Notes: generated by a model from the letters alone, not told the origin. A stretch of 64,000 bases of DNA from Providencia alcalifaciens (GCF_915403165.1 NZ_OU659204.1:2728001-2792000); one strand, 5' to 3'. Positions 42,438-55,255 are shown, counted from the stretch's first letter. Program-made: numbers and translations.

Positions 42438-42465
42438 CAAAAAAAAGCCCCTAATAGATAGGGGC
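42438..42465 (-). terminator. Intrinsic terminator of cra
   Basis: GCCCCTA (42447-42453) pairs with TAGGGGC (42459-42465), and the minus strand continues with an unbroken run of at least eight T. Confidence 0.9.
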
Positions 42466-42524
42466 GGATATATTACTAAGAATCTTGGTTAACATCACTA
42501 ACTATTAAACTGGTTTTTTCACTA

Positions 42525-42545
42525 AGTGGATAAGGTTTATCCACT
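42525..42545 (-). repeat. Perfect hairpin overlapping the cra stop codon
   Basis: AGTGGATAA (42525-42533) and TTATCCACT (42537-42545) are exact complements with a three-base loop, spanning the cra stop. Each arm is also one base from a DnaA box (TTATCCACA). No T run follows immediately, so its role is unclear; the true terminator lies 60 bases further on. Confidence 0.5.
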
Positions 42546-43554
42546 ACTCTTTGCGACCTAAACTACCACGGCGACATAAGTCCCTGCGAATTCGACGAAT
42601 TCCAGTTTCTGGCTTCAGTTTCTCGTCTAGGCTGGCTAATACCAATTCTAAAATACGCTCCGCGATATCACGGTGGCGCTGAGCAAGAGACAGCACAGGA
42701 CAACCGAGGAAATCCAGTAATTCATTATCACCAAAGGTGCTGATAACCATGTTTTCAGGTAAACGGCCATTGCGCTTCAATGCCACATCCAACACGCCTT
42801 GGAGCAAAGAAAATGACGTTGTAAATAGCGCATCCGGCATCGCGTTACCGCTATCTAGCCAATGGGAGAAAACGTCTGCTGCGGCATCACGCTCATAACT
42901 ATTGGCGTAGAGATAATTGACTTCGCGAGAGTCCCCTTCCCACGCTTTACGGAAACCTTGTTCACGTAAATAGCTAACAGAAAGTTCAGGTAATGCCCCG
43001 AGATACAAGACCGATTCAGCTGAGAATTTGCGTAATTCTTTAGAGATCATCAGAGCATCTTCTTGGTCATCACCCACCACGCTAATGAAATGCTCTTTTT
43101 CTAATGCTCTATCCAGCGCGATGATAGGCAGTGAACGGTTCGCCCAGCGCTGATAAAACGGGTGTTCTGGAGGTAATGCGGTAGACACAATAATCGCGTC
43201 AACTTGGCGCTGAAGTAAATGTTCAACACAACGAATTTCGTTGTCAGGTTGGTCTTCTGAACACGCAATTAAAAGCTGATATCCGCGCTGACGAGCTTGT
43301 CGCTCAAGATAATTGGCGATACGGGTATAGCTAGTATTTTCAAGATCAGGGATCACCAACCCGATTGAGCGAGTGCGACCTGCGCGTAACCCTGCAGCGA
43401 CTGCGTTTGGATGGTAATTGTGCTCTCTGACGACTGCCATCACTTTTTCTACAGTTTTATCGCTGACTCGATACTGCTTGGCCTTGCCGTTGATCACATA
43501 ACTAGCCGTTGTGCGGGAAACACCCGCTAGACGGGCTATCTCATCCAGTTTCAC
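42544..43554 (-). CDS. cra: Catabolite repressor/activator Cra (FruR)
   Basis: Cra is the LacI-family regulator that senses fructose 1-phosphate or 1,6-bisphosphate and balances glycolysis and gluconeogenesis. The N-terminal helix-turn-helix [22 protein letters not shown] is followed by the hinge and the sugar-binding domain ([23 protein letters not shown]). The start is GTG at 43554 with AGAGG five bases upstream, as in E. coli; the open frame continues 13 codons further without matching the family. Length is 336 (E. coli 334). Confidence 0.97.
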   Translation of the reverse strand: MKLDEIARLAGVSRTTASYVINGKAKQYRVSDKTVEKVMAVVREHNYHPNAVAAGLRAGRTRSIGLVIPDLENTSYTRIANYLERQARQRGYQLLIACSEDQPDNEIRCVEHLLQRQVDAIIVSTALPPEHPFYQRWANRSLPIIALDRALEKEHFISVVGDDQEDALMISKELRKFSAESVLYLGALPELSVSYLREQGFRKAWEGDSREVNYLYANSYERDAAADVFSHWLDSGNAMPDALFTTSFSLLQGVLDVALKRNGRLPENMVISTFGDNELLDFLGCPVLSLAQRHRDIAERILELVLASLDEKLKPETGIRRIRRDLCRRGSLGRKE

Positions 43555-43638
43555 GTTAACCTCTTTGCAATTTGGGAAACAGCCCCGAGTCATTCGGGGC
43601 CTTAATCCGCTCTATTCTACCTGCGGCGGATAAATTTT

Positions 43639-44130
43639 TCATCGCATAATTTTATCGCCACGAGAAACACCAACGATCCCTGAGCGTGCAACTTCAACAA
43701 TTTCAGCAACGCCACGTACAGCTTCAAGGAATGCATCCAGTTTATCGCTTGTTCCTGCGAGCTGAACGGTGTACAGCGTTGGCGTCACATCCACAATTTG
43801 CCCACGAAAAATATCGGCACTTCGCTTAATTTCATCGCGCCCATAACCAGAAGCTTGCAGCTTCACTAACATGATTTCACGCTCGATATGGGCTGACGCG
43901 GTCAGCTCACTGACTCGCAGCACATCCACCAACTTATGTAGCTGTTTTTCAATCTGCTCTAGTACTTTGGCATCCCCTTTTGTCTGGATGGTCATCCGTG
44001 ACAATGTCGGATCGTCAGTCGGTGCTACGGTCAAGCTTTCGATGTTATAACCACGCTGTGAAAAAAGCCCAATCACGCGAGATAGTGCCCCTGATTCATT
44101 TTCTAATAACACTGATAAGATACGACGCAT
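43639..44130 (-). CDS. ilvH: Acetolactate synthase III small subunit
   Basis: IlvH is the regulatory subunit that gives IlvI valine sensitivity. The N-terminal ACT domain ([35 protein letters not shown]) and the C-terminal domain ([20 protein letters not shown]) match E. coli throughout. The ATG at 44130 gives 163 residues, the E. coli length. It lies two bases after ilvI in a coupled arrangement. Confidence 0.98.
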   Translation of the reverse strand: MRRILSVLLENESGALSRVIGLFSQRGYNIESLTVAPTDDPTLSRMTIQTKGDAKVLEQIEKQLHKLVDVLRVSELTASAHIEREIMLVKLQASGYGRDEIKRSADIFRGQIVDVTPTLYTVQLAGTSDKLDAFLEAVRGVAEIVEVARSGIVGVSRGDKIMR

Positions 44131-44132
44131 GA

Positions 44133-45860
44133 TCAAGTCCTCTCCGTTTTACTTAACCACATTTCATCCATTGCTCCACCACGGATCTGCATTGGGTAAA
44201 CATGCTCAGTTTCATCAATATTAATATCTACAAACACCAGACGCTGGTTTTCATTCACTTCGACTAGCGCTTGTTTCAGCTTATCTTCCAGTTCATCTGG
44301 GGACGCAATCGAAATACCTATATGTCCATACGCTTCGGCTAGTTTTGTAAAATTCGGCAATGACTGCATATAGGATTGCGAGTGACGACCTTGATAAATC
44401 ATATCTTGCCACTGTTTTACCATGCCTAAGAAACCATTATTCAGATTCAGAACCAACACGGGTAAACCATATTGCAGCGCAGTTGAAAGCTCTTGAATGT
44501 TCATCTGAATACTACCGTCGCCAGTCACACACACAACCGTGGATTTAGGGTGCGCTAACTTAACGCCTAAAGCAGCCGGCAAACCAAAGCCCATGGTGCC
44601 TAAGCCCCCGGAGTTGATCCAATGGCGTGGTTTATCAAACGGATAATAAAGCGCGGCGAACATTTGGTGCTGCCCCACATCTGACGTCACATAGGCTTCA
44701 CCGTTGGTTAAGCGGTAAATAGCCTCAATGGCTTGTTGTGGCTTCACTTTGTTTGGATTTAATGCGTATTTTAGACACTGTTTTTCGCGCCAAACACCGA
44801 TTTCCTTCCACCACGTTAGCAGTGCCGCTGTATCTTGCTCGGCAGCCGCATGATCCAGTTGAGCAATCATCTGTTCTAACGTGAGCTTGGCATCGCCAAC
44901 AATGGGAATATCCGCTTTGACTGTTTTTGAAATTGAGGTTGGATCCACATCAATTTGGATCACCGTCGCATTCGGGCAATATTTTTCCAGATTATTGGTG
45001 GTACGGTCGTCAAAGCGAACACCAACTGCAAAAATCACATCAGAATGATGCATCACTTTGTTGGCTTCGTAAGTACCATGCATGCCCAGCATACCCACCG
45101 ATTGTTGGTGGGTTTCGGGGAATGCGCCTAGCCCCATCAATGTTGATACCACTGGCAATTGAAGTTTTTCAGCTAACGTCATTAGCTCAGCAGAGCAATT
45201 GGCATTGATAGCGCCGCCACCGATATACATTACTGGCTTCTTCGCGGCGACTAATTTGGTCAGCGCTTTCTTAATTTGACCTTTGTGCCCTTGTAAGGTT
45301 GGATTATATGAGCGCAATGAGACAGATTCAGGGTAGCGATAAGGGAATTTAGCGGCCGGATTCACCGTATCTTTTGGAAAGTCGATCACCACAGGCCCTG
45401 GGCGTCCGCTCGCCGCAATATAAAACGCTTTTTTGATGGTTTCAGGGATCTCTTTCGCGTGTTTGATGAGAAAACTATGCTTTACGATTGGACGCGAAAT
45501 CCCCACCATATCGCACTCTTGGAATGCATCGTTCCCAATCAGTGAGCTGGCGACCTGCCCCGATAAGACCACCATGGGTACGGAGTCCATATACGCGGTA
45601 GCAATACCTGTTATCGCGTTGGTTGCGCCGGGTCCTGACGTTACTAACACCACGCCGACATCCCCTGTTGAGCGCGCATAGCCATCTGCCATATGCACCG
45701 CAGCTTGTTCGTGGCGAACCAAAATATGCTCTACGCCACCCACGGTATGCAGTGCATCATAAATATCGAGAACTGCGCCCCCCGGATAGCCAAATACGTG
45801 TTTAACTCCTTGGTCAATCAATGACTTGACGACCATTTCTGCTCCCGACAACATCTCCAT
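44133..45860 (-). CDS. ilvI: Acetolactate synthase III large subunit
   Basis: IlvI is the thiamine diphosphate enzyme that condenses pyruvate with pyruvate or 2-oxobutyrate in branched-chain amino acid synthesis. [17 protein letters not shown] is the N-terminal active-site segment, with the catalytic Glu in [35 protein letters not shown] is the thiamine diphosphate motif. Length is 575 (E. coli 574). The region upstream would be the Lrp target known in E. coli. Confidence 0.98.
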   Translation of the reverse strand: MEMLSGAEMVVKSLIDQGVKHVFGYPGGAVLDIYDALHTVGGVEHILVRHEQAAVHMADGYARSTGDVGVVLVTSGPGATNAITGIATAYMDSVPMVVLSGQVASSLIGNDAFQECDMVGISRPIVKHSFLIKHAKEIPETIKKAFYIAASGRPGPVVIDFPKDTVNPAAKFPYRYPESVSLRSYNPTLQGHKGQIKKALTKLVAAKKPVMYIGGGAINANCSAELMTLAEKLQLPVVSTLMGLGAFPETHQQSVGMLGMHGTYEANKVMHHSDVIFAVGVRFDDRTTNNLEKYCPNATVIQIDVDPTSISKTVKADIPIVGDAKLTLEQMIAQLDHAAAEQDTAALLTWWKEIGVWREKQCLKYALNPNKVKPQQAIEAIYRLTNGEAYVTSDVGQHQMFAALYYPFDKPRHWINSGGLGTMGFGLPAALGVKLAHPKSTVVCVTGDGSIQMNIQELSTALQYGLPVLVLNLNNGFLGMVKQWQDMIYQGRHSQSYMQSLPNFTKLAEAYGHIGISIASPDELEDKLKQALVEVNENQRLVFVDINIDETEHVYPMQIRGGAMDEMWLSKTERT

Positions 45861-46129
45861 GAGTTTGCCCTCAGACTATTTGCAAGTTAACAGAGAGCCG
45901 AACGACCCTCTTTAATTTTTATTAAGTTAGTCATAAATTCAGCTATTAACATATCCCTACCATTTGTGGGACGCAAATTTGATTTCGCAGAGAAATTAAG
46001 GAAGATTTCATTTTGTCTTAAACATGAAAATTCGGCAGATTCATTGACTAGTTTTCAATCAAAATAGAGCGGAAATAACTAAAAGATAAGCAAAAATAGT
46101 GGCAACGCGATTTTACATAAATTGCAGGT
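45861..46129. other. ilvIH upstream region, no gene
   Basis: An AT-rich spacer that should contain the ilvIH promoter and Lrp sites. A short imperfect hairpin around 45893-45912 lies in the leader. I could not assign Lrp boxes or promoter hexamers with confidence. Confidence 0.45.
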
Positions 46130-46166
46130 AAAACAAAGCCCTTCAGGGATAAACACTGAAGGGCTT
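46130..46166 (-). terminator. Intrinsic terminator of the acyl-CoA ligase gene
   Basis: AAGCCCTTCAG (46136-46146) pairs perfectly with CTGAAGGGCTT (46156-46166); the minus strand continues TGTTTTACC. It separates the ligase transcript from ilvIH. Confidence 0.85.
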
Positions 46167-46189
46167 AGAAAACATGATTAAATATCGAA

Positions 46190-48001
46190 TTACTCTTGAT
46201 ACATGGATTCAATTTCTAATCGGTAGCGCTCTGAAATAATTTTACGGCGTAATTTCAGCGTAGGCGTTAATTCACCTTTCTCCATTGAGAAGTTGCTTGG
46301 TAACAGTGTAAAACGCTTCACTTGATGGAAGTTTTCCAGATTTTTTTGTAGCTCTTTGAGACGACCTTCAAACAACGCAACAATTTTAGAATCTTTTAAC
46401 AGTTCCAAACGATCACGGTATTTTAAGTTAATTGAATTGGCATACTCTTCAAGGCTGTCATAGCAAGGCACAATCAGCGCAGAGACAAATTTGCGCGCAT
46501 CGGCAATGACGGCGATGTGCTCAATGAAACGGTCTTGGCCTAAAACACCTTCGATAACTTGTGGCGCAATATATTTCCCGTTAGACGTTTTCATTAAATC
46601 TTTCAGTCTATCTGTAATATATAAGTTGCCTTGCTCATCGATTTTTCCGGCATCCCCTGTACGTAACCAGCCATCAGCAGTGAATGTATCAATCGTTTCT
46701 TGCGGGCGATTATAGTAGCCTTTCATAACCACTGGGCCTTTGACTTGGATCTCGTCGTTTGCTCCAATGCGCACAGAAATGGCAGAAAGAGGCGTACCAA
46801 TAGAGCCTAATGGGTATTTATTCGCTTCCCAACACGAAACTGTCGCGCAGGTTTCACTCATTCCATAGCCATATTTAATATCCACACCCGCAGATAAGAA
46901 AAACGCTATCACATCATCATCGAGACGCGCCCCTGCCGCTGGCATAAAACGAATACGCCCTCCAAGCCCTTGGCGAATTTTGCTCAGAACCAGTTTATCT
47001 GCCAACGCATATAAGCGGTTGTTGATAAATGAAAGCGATTTCCCCTTAGCCATCGCTTTCACTTTTTGTTTCCCTATCGCAATCGCCCATTTGAAAATCG
47101 CACGACGCATGAAAGGCGCTTGAGATACTTTACTTTGTACTGCGCTGTAAACTTTCTCATAGAAACGTGGCACAGCACACATCACCGTTGGCTTAACATC
47201 AGCAAGTGCCTCTTTCACCAAATTGGTATTGGTTAAATAGACATTACGCGCGCCACTGTGCATGACATAAAAACTCCATGCACGCTCAAAAACATGGGAA
47301 AGCGGTAGAAAACATAGTGAAACATCGCCTTCGGACAGTTCTAAACGGTTGTCATGAAGATAAAGCTGGGCTGCCATATTGTAGTAATCCAGCATCACCC
47401 CTTTCGGTTCACCCGTGGTGCCCGAGGTATAAATAATAGTGAATAGGTCACTTAGATTTTGAGCTGCAATTCGCACATCTAACTCAGCTTGATAATGAGG
47501 CTGAGCGAGGGACATAAATGTCGATAAGTGCATACTATTAGCCACTTGACCATCTAGTTCGACATTATCGTCTAATGTAATGATAGTCGTAAGTTGTGGG
47601 CAAAGAGCCAATAATTGACAAGCAACTTGGTATTGTTCTTGAGCACCAACAAAGAGGATCTTAATGTTAGCGTCATTAATGATATAGGCGGCTTGATCGA
47701 TACTGCTTGTGGCATAGAGAGGCACCGTCACGGCTTTGATTTGTAATACCGCGATATCGACCAGAGACCAGTTCATACTATTATGAGCAAAAAGCCCAAT
47801 ATTCTCTTGCGGGGCAACATTCATCGCCAAAAGCTGACGGGCAATCGCGGTAGTTTTAGTATCGACTTCCGCCCAAGTCAGTTCTGATTGATGTCCGTTG
47901 TCCCATTGACTGAAAGCTATCCGATCCGCTGACTCGCTCGCGTCCATTCTGGAACGTATGCGGTTAACAATATGATATGGATATAGATTTTCAGTAATCA
48001 A
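46190..48001 (-). CDS. Long-chain acyl-CoA ligase (AMP-forming), FAA1/FadD15 type
   Basis: An AMP-forming ligase that should activate long-chain fatty acids to acyl-CoA. The AMP-binding loop is IIYTSGTTGEPKGVML, followed by LPLSHVFERAWSFYV, YGYGMSETCATVSCWE and the hinge/catalytic region ITDRLKDLMKTSNGKYIAPQVIE. It belongs to the larger FAA1-like subfamily rather than to E. coli FadD. I prefer a TTG start at 48001, with AGGGA seven bases upstream (603 residues); the ATG at 48022 lacks a ribosome site. In E. coli nothing lies between ilvI and leuO. It has its own terminator. Confidence 0.9.
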   Translation of the reverse strand: MITENLYPYHIVNRIRSRMDASESADRIAFSQWDNGHQSELTWAEVDTKTTAIARQLLAMNVAPQENIGLFAHNSMNWSLVDIAVLQIKAVTVPLYATSSIDQAAYIINDANIKILFVGAQEQYQVACQLLALCPQLTTIITLDDNVELDGQVANSMHLSTFMSLAQPHYQAELDVRIAAQNLSDLFTIIYTSGTTGEPKGVMLDYYNMAAQLYLHDNRLELSEGDVSLCFLPLSHVFERAWSFYVMHSGARNVYLTNTNLVKEALADVKPTVMCAVPRFYEKVYSAVQSKVSQAPFMRRAIFKWAIAIGKQKVKAMAKGKSLSFINNRLYALADKLVLSKIRQGLGGRIRFMPAAGARLDDDVIAFFLSAGVDIKYGYGMSETCATVSCWEANKYPLGSIGTPLSAISVRIGANDEIQVKGPVVMKGYYNRPQETIDTFTADGWLRTGDAGKIDEQGNLYITDRLKDLMKTSNGKYIAPQVIEGVLGQDRFIEHIAVIADARKFVSALIVPCYDSLEEYANSINLKYRDRLELLKDSKIVALFEGRLKELQKNLENFHQVKRFTLLPSNFSMEKGELTPTLKLRRKIISERYRLEIESMYQE

Positions 48002-48177
48002 AGTGTATTCCCTATAGGTCATTAGAATTTTAAGTCATTCGGCAAACTCACAAACAACCTAATCTGATACTTTTTATTATTTTCAGCTTACATCTGTTAG
48101 CTGAATATTCGGAGTGTATAGCGGAAAGATAAACGAGGAAAGGAATAAAGTGTAAATTTTTTGCAAATGCTACAGAC

Positions 48178-48214
48178 ACAACAAAACTCGCCACTCTTTT
48201 CATCATGGCGAGTT
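48178..48214 (-). terminator. Likely terminator of leuO
   Basis: AACTCGCCA (48185-48193) pairs perfectly with TGGCGAGTT (48206-48214). The minus strand continues TTTGTTGTG, a short T-rich tail, about 55 bases after the leuO stop. Confidence 0.65.
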
Positions 48215-48268
48215 AGTATTCAGGGGAATAAGCTAATGTTAGCTTAGAATGAATTAAATCAATTTAGC

Positions 48269-49216
48269 TTACAACTGTTCTATCATTTGGCAAAACTGCG
48301 CTTTCATCCATTGATGGCCTTTATCTCGCGCCGTCGATTCATGCCACGTTAAATAACATGGGCGAGAATTATCTTCCCAAGGCAGTGATAAGGTACGTAG
48401 TTGCAGTTGACTTGCATGATGTTCCACTAACCATTTAGGTGCGATCGCCACTAAATCTGTTTGTGCCACAATATTCAATACACTATTTAAGTCAGTTCCT
48501 TGATAACTGACAGTGTGTGATAGTTCCGTATTATGGTAATACAGTTTGCTAAATGATCCGATATTATCCATTGCCATAATAGCGTGTCTTTCATTCACTA
48601 ATATTTCTTGATTAATGGTATTTTCAATTCTTGGATGGTGACTAGCCACAACTAAAACCAATTCATCATTAAATAAAACCTGATGTTGATACTCGGGTTT
48701 TTCGAATTGATTATAACCCAAGAAAAAATCTATCTCTTGGTATTTTAATTGATGCGCTATGTTATTCCCTAAAAAAGAATGAATAAAAACTTGAATATTT
48801 GGCGACGCAACTTTAAATTTATCAACAATTGCTGCTGCTAAGCGAATATCTAATGGAGAGCAAATAGATAAGTTAAATGCTCTTTCGCTTTGCTTAGGAT
48901 CAAACCCTGCGCCCGGTAATTCATTATGCACCAATTGAAGCGCTTGCCTTACTGGCCCAAATAATTGTTTAGCGCGCGAAGTAGGTTGAATACCACGCCC
49001 ATAACGAACAAATAATTCGTCATTGAACATGGATTTTAAACGAGATACCGCGTTACTTACTGCTGGCTGAGACATACCGAGAACTTGCGCTGCACGGGTG
49101 ACATTTTGCATTTGCATCACAACATCAAAAACAGTTAATAAGTTCAAATCAACATTACGCAGATGAATATCGCTACTTTCTTTTTTTGCTGTTGAGATCG
49201 TATCAAAATCAGTCAT
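48269..49216 (-). CDS. leuO: LysR-type regulator LeuO
   Basis: LeuO is the LysR-family pleiotropic regulator that antagonises H-NS silencing. The winged helix-turn-helix has VDLNLLTVFDVVMQMQNVTRAAQ and LGMSQPAVSNAVSRLK; the effector domain follows from about residue 110. The ATG at 49216 with GGAG upstream is preferred over a GTG four codons earlier and gives 315 residues (E. coli 314). It is divergent from the leucine operon, as in E. coli. Confidence 0.96.
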   Translation of the reverse strand: MTDFDTISTAKKESSDIHLRNVDLNLLTVFDVVMQMQNVTRAAQVLGMSQPAVSNAVSRLKSMFNDELFVRYGRGIQPTSRAKQLFGPVRQALQLVHNELPGAGFDPKQSERAFNLSICSPLDIRLAAAIVDKFKVASPNIQVFIHSFLGNNIAHQLKYQEIDFFLGYNQFEKPEYQHQVLFNDELVLVVASHHPRIENTINQEILVNERHAIMAMDNIGSFSKLYYHNTELSHTVSYQGTDLNSVLNIVAQTDLVAIAPKWLVEHHASQLQLRTLSLPWEDNSRPCYLTWHESTARDKGHQWMKAQFCQMIEQL

Positions 49217-49919
49217 TTTTAACTCCACTAAATATATTTATCATTTTTAATTAATGAACATAATCCATCAAAGCAATGTTGACGAAAAATATAAAATCAT
49301 TAAATATTATTTTTAAAACAACTTATACATGATAAGTTATTTCGCTTTCCCTGCATTTATTAAAACGACGCTTCTATTCTTTTTGCCCATAAATTAGAAT
49401 CGAGGTATAGATATCATCATAAAATGCAAATATTCATCAGTGTAATGGGTGCGTGTAACTTATTAAAGCCAGCATCATTCCGATAAAAATAATAAAACAA
49501 ATTCAAGAATAAATCATAATAAATCTCTTCTATAAACGCGCTTGAATCCCATTATCAGATTAATTTTTAATTATTTATTTATTAGATAATTAACCTTATT
49601 TGAAGCATAACCCCAATCAATACCAGTGAGGATTCTTATCTAACCTCTGCATAGTTTCACTACATAAACATAATAAAAATCATTATGTTATAAAAACATC
49701 ATTACACCATTAATTTTTAGGCGAAATTTTAACCTGCTTTTAACCGCATAATATAGCCAAAAACATCATAAAAATTACAAATATCAGACGCAAACTCTAA
49801 TAACCAATAACAACTCGCTTTCGAGCATTTAGCGCTCAAAAAATTAAGTTTGACATCATTATTGAAATCACGTATCAATAAATGCAGATTATTTGAAATT
49901 AAAAGAGAGACAGTTAACT
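49217..49919. other. leuO-leuL divergent regulatory region
   Basis: A 700-base, extremely AT-rich spacer between leuO and the leucine operon. In E. coli the same region is bound by H-NS and LeuO. No frame looks coding. Individual LeuO or H-NS sites cannot be told from the general AT-richness. Confidence 0.6.
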
Positions 49920-49997
49920 ATGACATTTTCTATCCGCCTACTAAGCCTACTACTACTCGCAGCCAATTTGCGCGGTATGCTTATGGATGGAAAGTAA
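49920..49997 (+). CDS. leuL: leu operon leader peptide LeuL
   Basis: A 25-codon frame with eight leucines. Codons 7, 8 and 10-12 are the rare leucine codon CTA and codon 13 is CTC, giving RLLSLLLLAANLRG. This is the layout of E. coli LeuL (a run of four leucines followed by residues ending LRG). Ribosome stalling on this run when leucyl-tRNA is scarce would prevent the terminator at 50027-50050 from forming. AAGAGAGA lies upstream of the ATG. Confidence 0.93.
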   Translation: MTFSIRLLSLLLLAANLRGMLMDGK

Positions 49998-50026
49998 AAC
50001 AAATACTGTCCACAAACATAAAGAAG

Positions 50027-50050
50027 CCCGCGCAACCAGCGGGTTTTTTT
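50027..50050 (+). terminator. leu operon attenuator
   Basis: CCCGC (50027-50031) pairs with GCGGG (50039-50043) and is followed by seven T. It lies 30 bases after the LeuL stop and 78 bases before leuA, as expected for transcription attenuation. Confidence 0.92.
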
Positions 50051-50127
50051 ATGCCTGCGGCTAGATGGGAATGGAATCGAACAAACAGAATTAAAAACAA
50101 CAAAATTTAGTCTATGAGGAACGCATT

Positions 50128-52802
<2,675 letters not shown>

Positions 52803-52803
52803 C

Positions 52804-54207
52804 ATGTCGAAGACTTTATACCAAAAATTATATGACGCTCACGTTGTCCGTGAAGTTGAAAACGAAATCCCTTTAATTTATATCGATCGCCATCTGGTGC
52901 ATGAAGTGACTTCACCGCAAGCGTTTGATGGTTTAAGAACCAAAAATCGCCCGTTGCATCAACCAAGCAAAACATTTGCCACCATGGATCATAACGTGTC
53001 AACGCAGACTAAAGACATCAATGCCTGCGGCGATATGGCGCGAATTCAAATGCAAGAGTTGATGAAAAACTGCGAAGAATTCGGCGTGACTTTATATGAT
53101 TTAAACCACCCATATCAAGGTATTGTCCATGTGATGGGGCCAGAGCAAGGCATCACTTTACCGGGTACAACCATCGTTTGTGGTGACTCTCATACTGCCA
53201 CTCACGGCGCATTCGGCGCATTAGCCTTTGGGATTGGGACGTCCGAAGTTGAACACGTCATGGCGACTCAAACTTTAAAACAAGCGCGAGCCAAAACCAT
53301 GAAAATTGAAGTGGTTGGTAAAGCACCTGCAGGGATCACCGCAAAAGATATCGTATTAGCCATCATTGGTACGACGGGTAGCGCAGGCGGAACGGGCTAC
53401 ATTGTCGAATTCTGCGGTGACGCGATTGAAGATTTGAGTATGGAAGGTCGCATGACCGTCTGTAATATGGCGATTGAATTAGGGGCTAAAGCGGGCATTA
53501 TCGCCCCCGATGAAACCACCTTTAATTACATGAAAGGTCGCCAATTTGCACCGAAAGGCCAAGATTGGGATGATGCAGTCGCGTATTGGAAAACCTTAAA
53601 AACCGATGATGATGCGAAGTTTGACAAAGTCATCACCATCCAAGCCGAAACTATTGCACCGCAAGTCACTTGGGGAACCAACCCGGGGCAAGTGATTGCG
53701 ATTAACCAGCCGATCCCTGCACCAGAATCTTTTGCTGACCCCGTCGAACGTGCTTCTGCGGAAAAAGCCTTGGCGTATATGGGATTGGAATCAGGTATTA
53801 AATTATCTGACGTGAAGATTGATAAAGTGTTTATTGGCTCTTGCACTAACTCACGCATTGAAGATTTACGCGCTGCGGCTGCCATTGCCAAAGGGAAAAA
53901 AGTCGCGTCTGGCGTACAAGCCATTGTGGTACCGGGTTCCGGCCCTGTCAAAGCCCAAGCTGAGCAAGAAGGTTTGGATAAAATCTTTATGGATGCAGGC
54001 TTCGAATGGCGCTTACCGGGCTGTTCAATGTGCTTAGCGATGAATAACGACCGTTTGAATCCGGGTGAACGCTGCGCATCCACCAGCAACCGTAACTTTG
54101 AAGGTCGTCAAGGTCGTGCGGGTCGTACCCACTTAGTCAGCCCTGCAATGGCTGCTGCCGCAGCGATTAACGGCCATTTTGCTGATGTTCGTGACATTCA
54201 AATCTAA
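52804..54207 (+). CDS. leuC: 3-isopropylmalate dehydratase large subunit
   Basis: LeuC is the aconitase-like subunit that, with LeuD, isomerises 2- to 3-isopropylmalate. Cluster cysteines lie in [16 protein letters not shown] and [30 protein letters not shown] is the substrate region. The true start is the ATG at 52804 (MSKTLYQKL), one base after the leuB stop; the longer open frame overlaps leuB. Length is 467 (E. coli 466). Confidence 0.98.
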   Translation: MSKTLYQKLYDAHVVREVENEIPLIYIDRHLVHEVTSPQAFDGLRTKNRPLHQPSKTFATMDHNVSTQTKDINACGDMARIQMQELMKNCEEFGVTLYDLNHPYQGIVHVMGPEQGITLPGTTIVCGDSHTATHGAFGALAFGIGTSEVEHVMATQTLKQARAKTMKIEVVGKAPAGITAKDIVLAIIGTTGSAGGTGYIVEFCGDAIEDLSMEGRMTVCNMAIELGAKAGIIAPDETTFNYMKGRQFAPKGQDWDDAVAYWKTLKTDDDAKFDKVITIQAETIAPQVTWGTNPGQVIAINQPIPAPESFADPVERASAEKALAYMGLESGIKLSDVKIDKVFIGSCTNSRIEDLRAAAAIAKGKKVASGVQAIVVPGSGPVKAQAEQEGLDKIFMDAGFEWRLPGCSMCLAMNNDRLNPGERCASTSNRNFEGRQGRAGRTHLVSPAMAAAAAINGHFADVRDIQI

Positions 54208-54218
54208 AGGAGAAAACC

Positions 54219-54821
54219 ATGGATAAGTTTATTAAGCATGTTGGGATTGTTGTCCCTTTAGATGCCGCAAACGTCGACACCGATGCCATTATTCCAAAAC
54301 AATTTTTGCAGAAAGTCACACGCACAGGCTTTGGTCAGCACTTATTTAATGACTGGCGTTTTTTAGATGATAAAGGTCAGCAACCTAATCCTGATTTTGT
54401 CTTGAACAAACCTGTATTTAAAGGCGCTAGCATTCTGTTAGCCCGTGAAAATTTTGGTTGCGGTTCATCTCGCGAGCACGCGCCGTGGGCATTGACCGAC
54501 TTCGGTATCCAAGTGGTTATTGCCCCAAGTTTCGCCGATATTTTTTACGGTAACTCGTTTAATAACCAATTGCTGCCAATTAAATTAAGCGAGCAGCAAG
54601 TAGATGAGATGTTCAACTATGTGAACAGCCACGAAGGTTGCCAGTTTACCGTCGATTTAGACGCGCAAACCGTCACCGCCGGCGATAAAGTGTATACTTT
54701 TGAGATTGACAGCTTCCGCCGTCATTGCATGATGAATGGCTTAGACAGCATCGGTTTGACACTACAGCACGTCGACCAAATCAAGGATTACGAGCAAAAG
54801 CTCCCCGCCTTTATGAATTAA
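54219..54821 (+). CDS. leuD: 3-isopropylmalate dehydratase small subunit
   Basis: LeuD supplies the swivel domain of isopropylmalate isomerase. [14 protein letters not shown] and [16 protein letters not shown] are family signatures. Length is 200 (E. coli 201). AAAGGAG precedes the ATG, and a UUCG-loop terminator follows the stop within six bases. Confidence 0.98.
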   Translation: MDKFIKHVGIVVPLDAANVDTDAIIPKQFLQKVTRTGFGQHLFNDWRFLDDKGQQPNPDFVLNKPVFKGASILLARENFGCGSSREHAPWALTDFGIQVVIAPSFADIFYGNSFNNQLLPIKLSEQQVDEMFNYVNSHEGCQFTVDLDAQTVTAGDKVYTFEIDSFRRHCMMNGLDSIGLTLQHVDQIKDYEQKLPAFMN

Positions 54822-54826
54822 TCCCC

Positions 54827-54849
54827 AGCCCACTTCGGTGGGCTTTTTC
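54827..54849 (+). terminator. Intrinsic terminator of leuABCD
   Basis: AGCCCAC, loop TTCG, GTGGGCT, then TTTTTC: a seven-pair stem with the stable UUCG tetraloop and a T run, directly after leuD. Confidence 0.95.
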
Positions 54850-54967
54850 TTGCCCATAAAAGTAGAACTCAATTCCTATAAACAACACCTATCAATAAAC
54901 CCTTCCCCATTATTTCCTAATATGCCATGATTTCAAATAATCATGATTCTGGGTTATATCAAACCGT

Positions 54968-55094
54968 TTTTTCAAAATAGTTCATGTTGTGGCAAGGCGG
55001 CAAACAAACTAATTCCTGGGAGCATACATAAGTATGTGACTAGGATTAGTTTGTGAGGCCAACACAGCCACAGCATGAAATATGAAGAAAAAAA
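54968..55094. repeat. ERIC (intergenic repeat unit) element
   Basis: A long imperfect inverted repeat. The outer arms are TTCATGTTGTGGC (54981-54993) and GCCACAGCATGAA (55067-55079), the inner arms CAAACTAAT-CCT and AGGATTAGTTTG. The centre, GGGAGCATACATAAGTATG followed by TGACTAGG, closely matches the ERIC core (AGGAGCTTACATAAGTAAG, then TGACTGGGG). The roughly 127-base span fits full-length ERIC. The exact ends are uncertain; the right end touches the sgrS terminator. Confidence 0.8.
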
Positions 55095-55200
55095 GCCGAT
55101 ATGCATTCACATACCGGCTGGTAAAAATACCATTACTCAATAAAAGGGGGAGTAAACCTGCAACAGACAGGTCAATAGAGCTACTTACTGCCCCCTATTA
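55088..55200 (-). ncRNA. sgrS: Small RNA SgrS, short form
   Basis: SgrS is the Hfq-dependent RNA that blocks ptsG translation during glucose-phosphate stress. On the minus strand, upstream of and divergent from sgrR, there is a 5' stem (AGGGGG-C-AGTAA with TTACTCCCCCT) enclosing an ACCTG/CAGGT hairpin. A single-stranded seed TTTTATTGAGTAATGG follows, then a small GGTA-TTTT-TACC hairpin, and a terminator (55094-55119) running into a T tract. E. coli SgrS has the same 3' order with seed TGACTGAGTATTGG and a GGTG/CACC hairpin. No SgrT frame fits in its roughly 113 bases. The 5' end is estimated. Confidence 0.85.
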
Positions 55201-55255
55201 TCTACGGAATATAGGATATTAAAATTGATGCAATTTATTCTGGAGTTCCTCTTTT

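Noticed and set aside
43555..43593. Upstream extension of cra
   Set aside because: The additional codons are not conserved and the GTG at 43554 has a proper ribosome site.
49850..50110. 86-codon plus-strand frame before leuA
   Set aside because: It overlaps LeuL in another frame and reads through the attenuator; the LeuL frame explains the region better.
53526..54089. Minus-strand frame of 187 codons inside leuC
   Set aside because: Shadow frame of leuC, with no independent features.
55088..55200. An SgrT coding frame within sgrS
   Set aside because: The longest frames before the seed are about a dozen codons with TTG starts and do not resemble SgrT.
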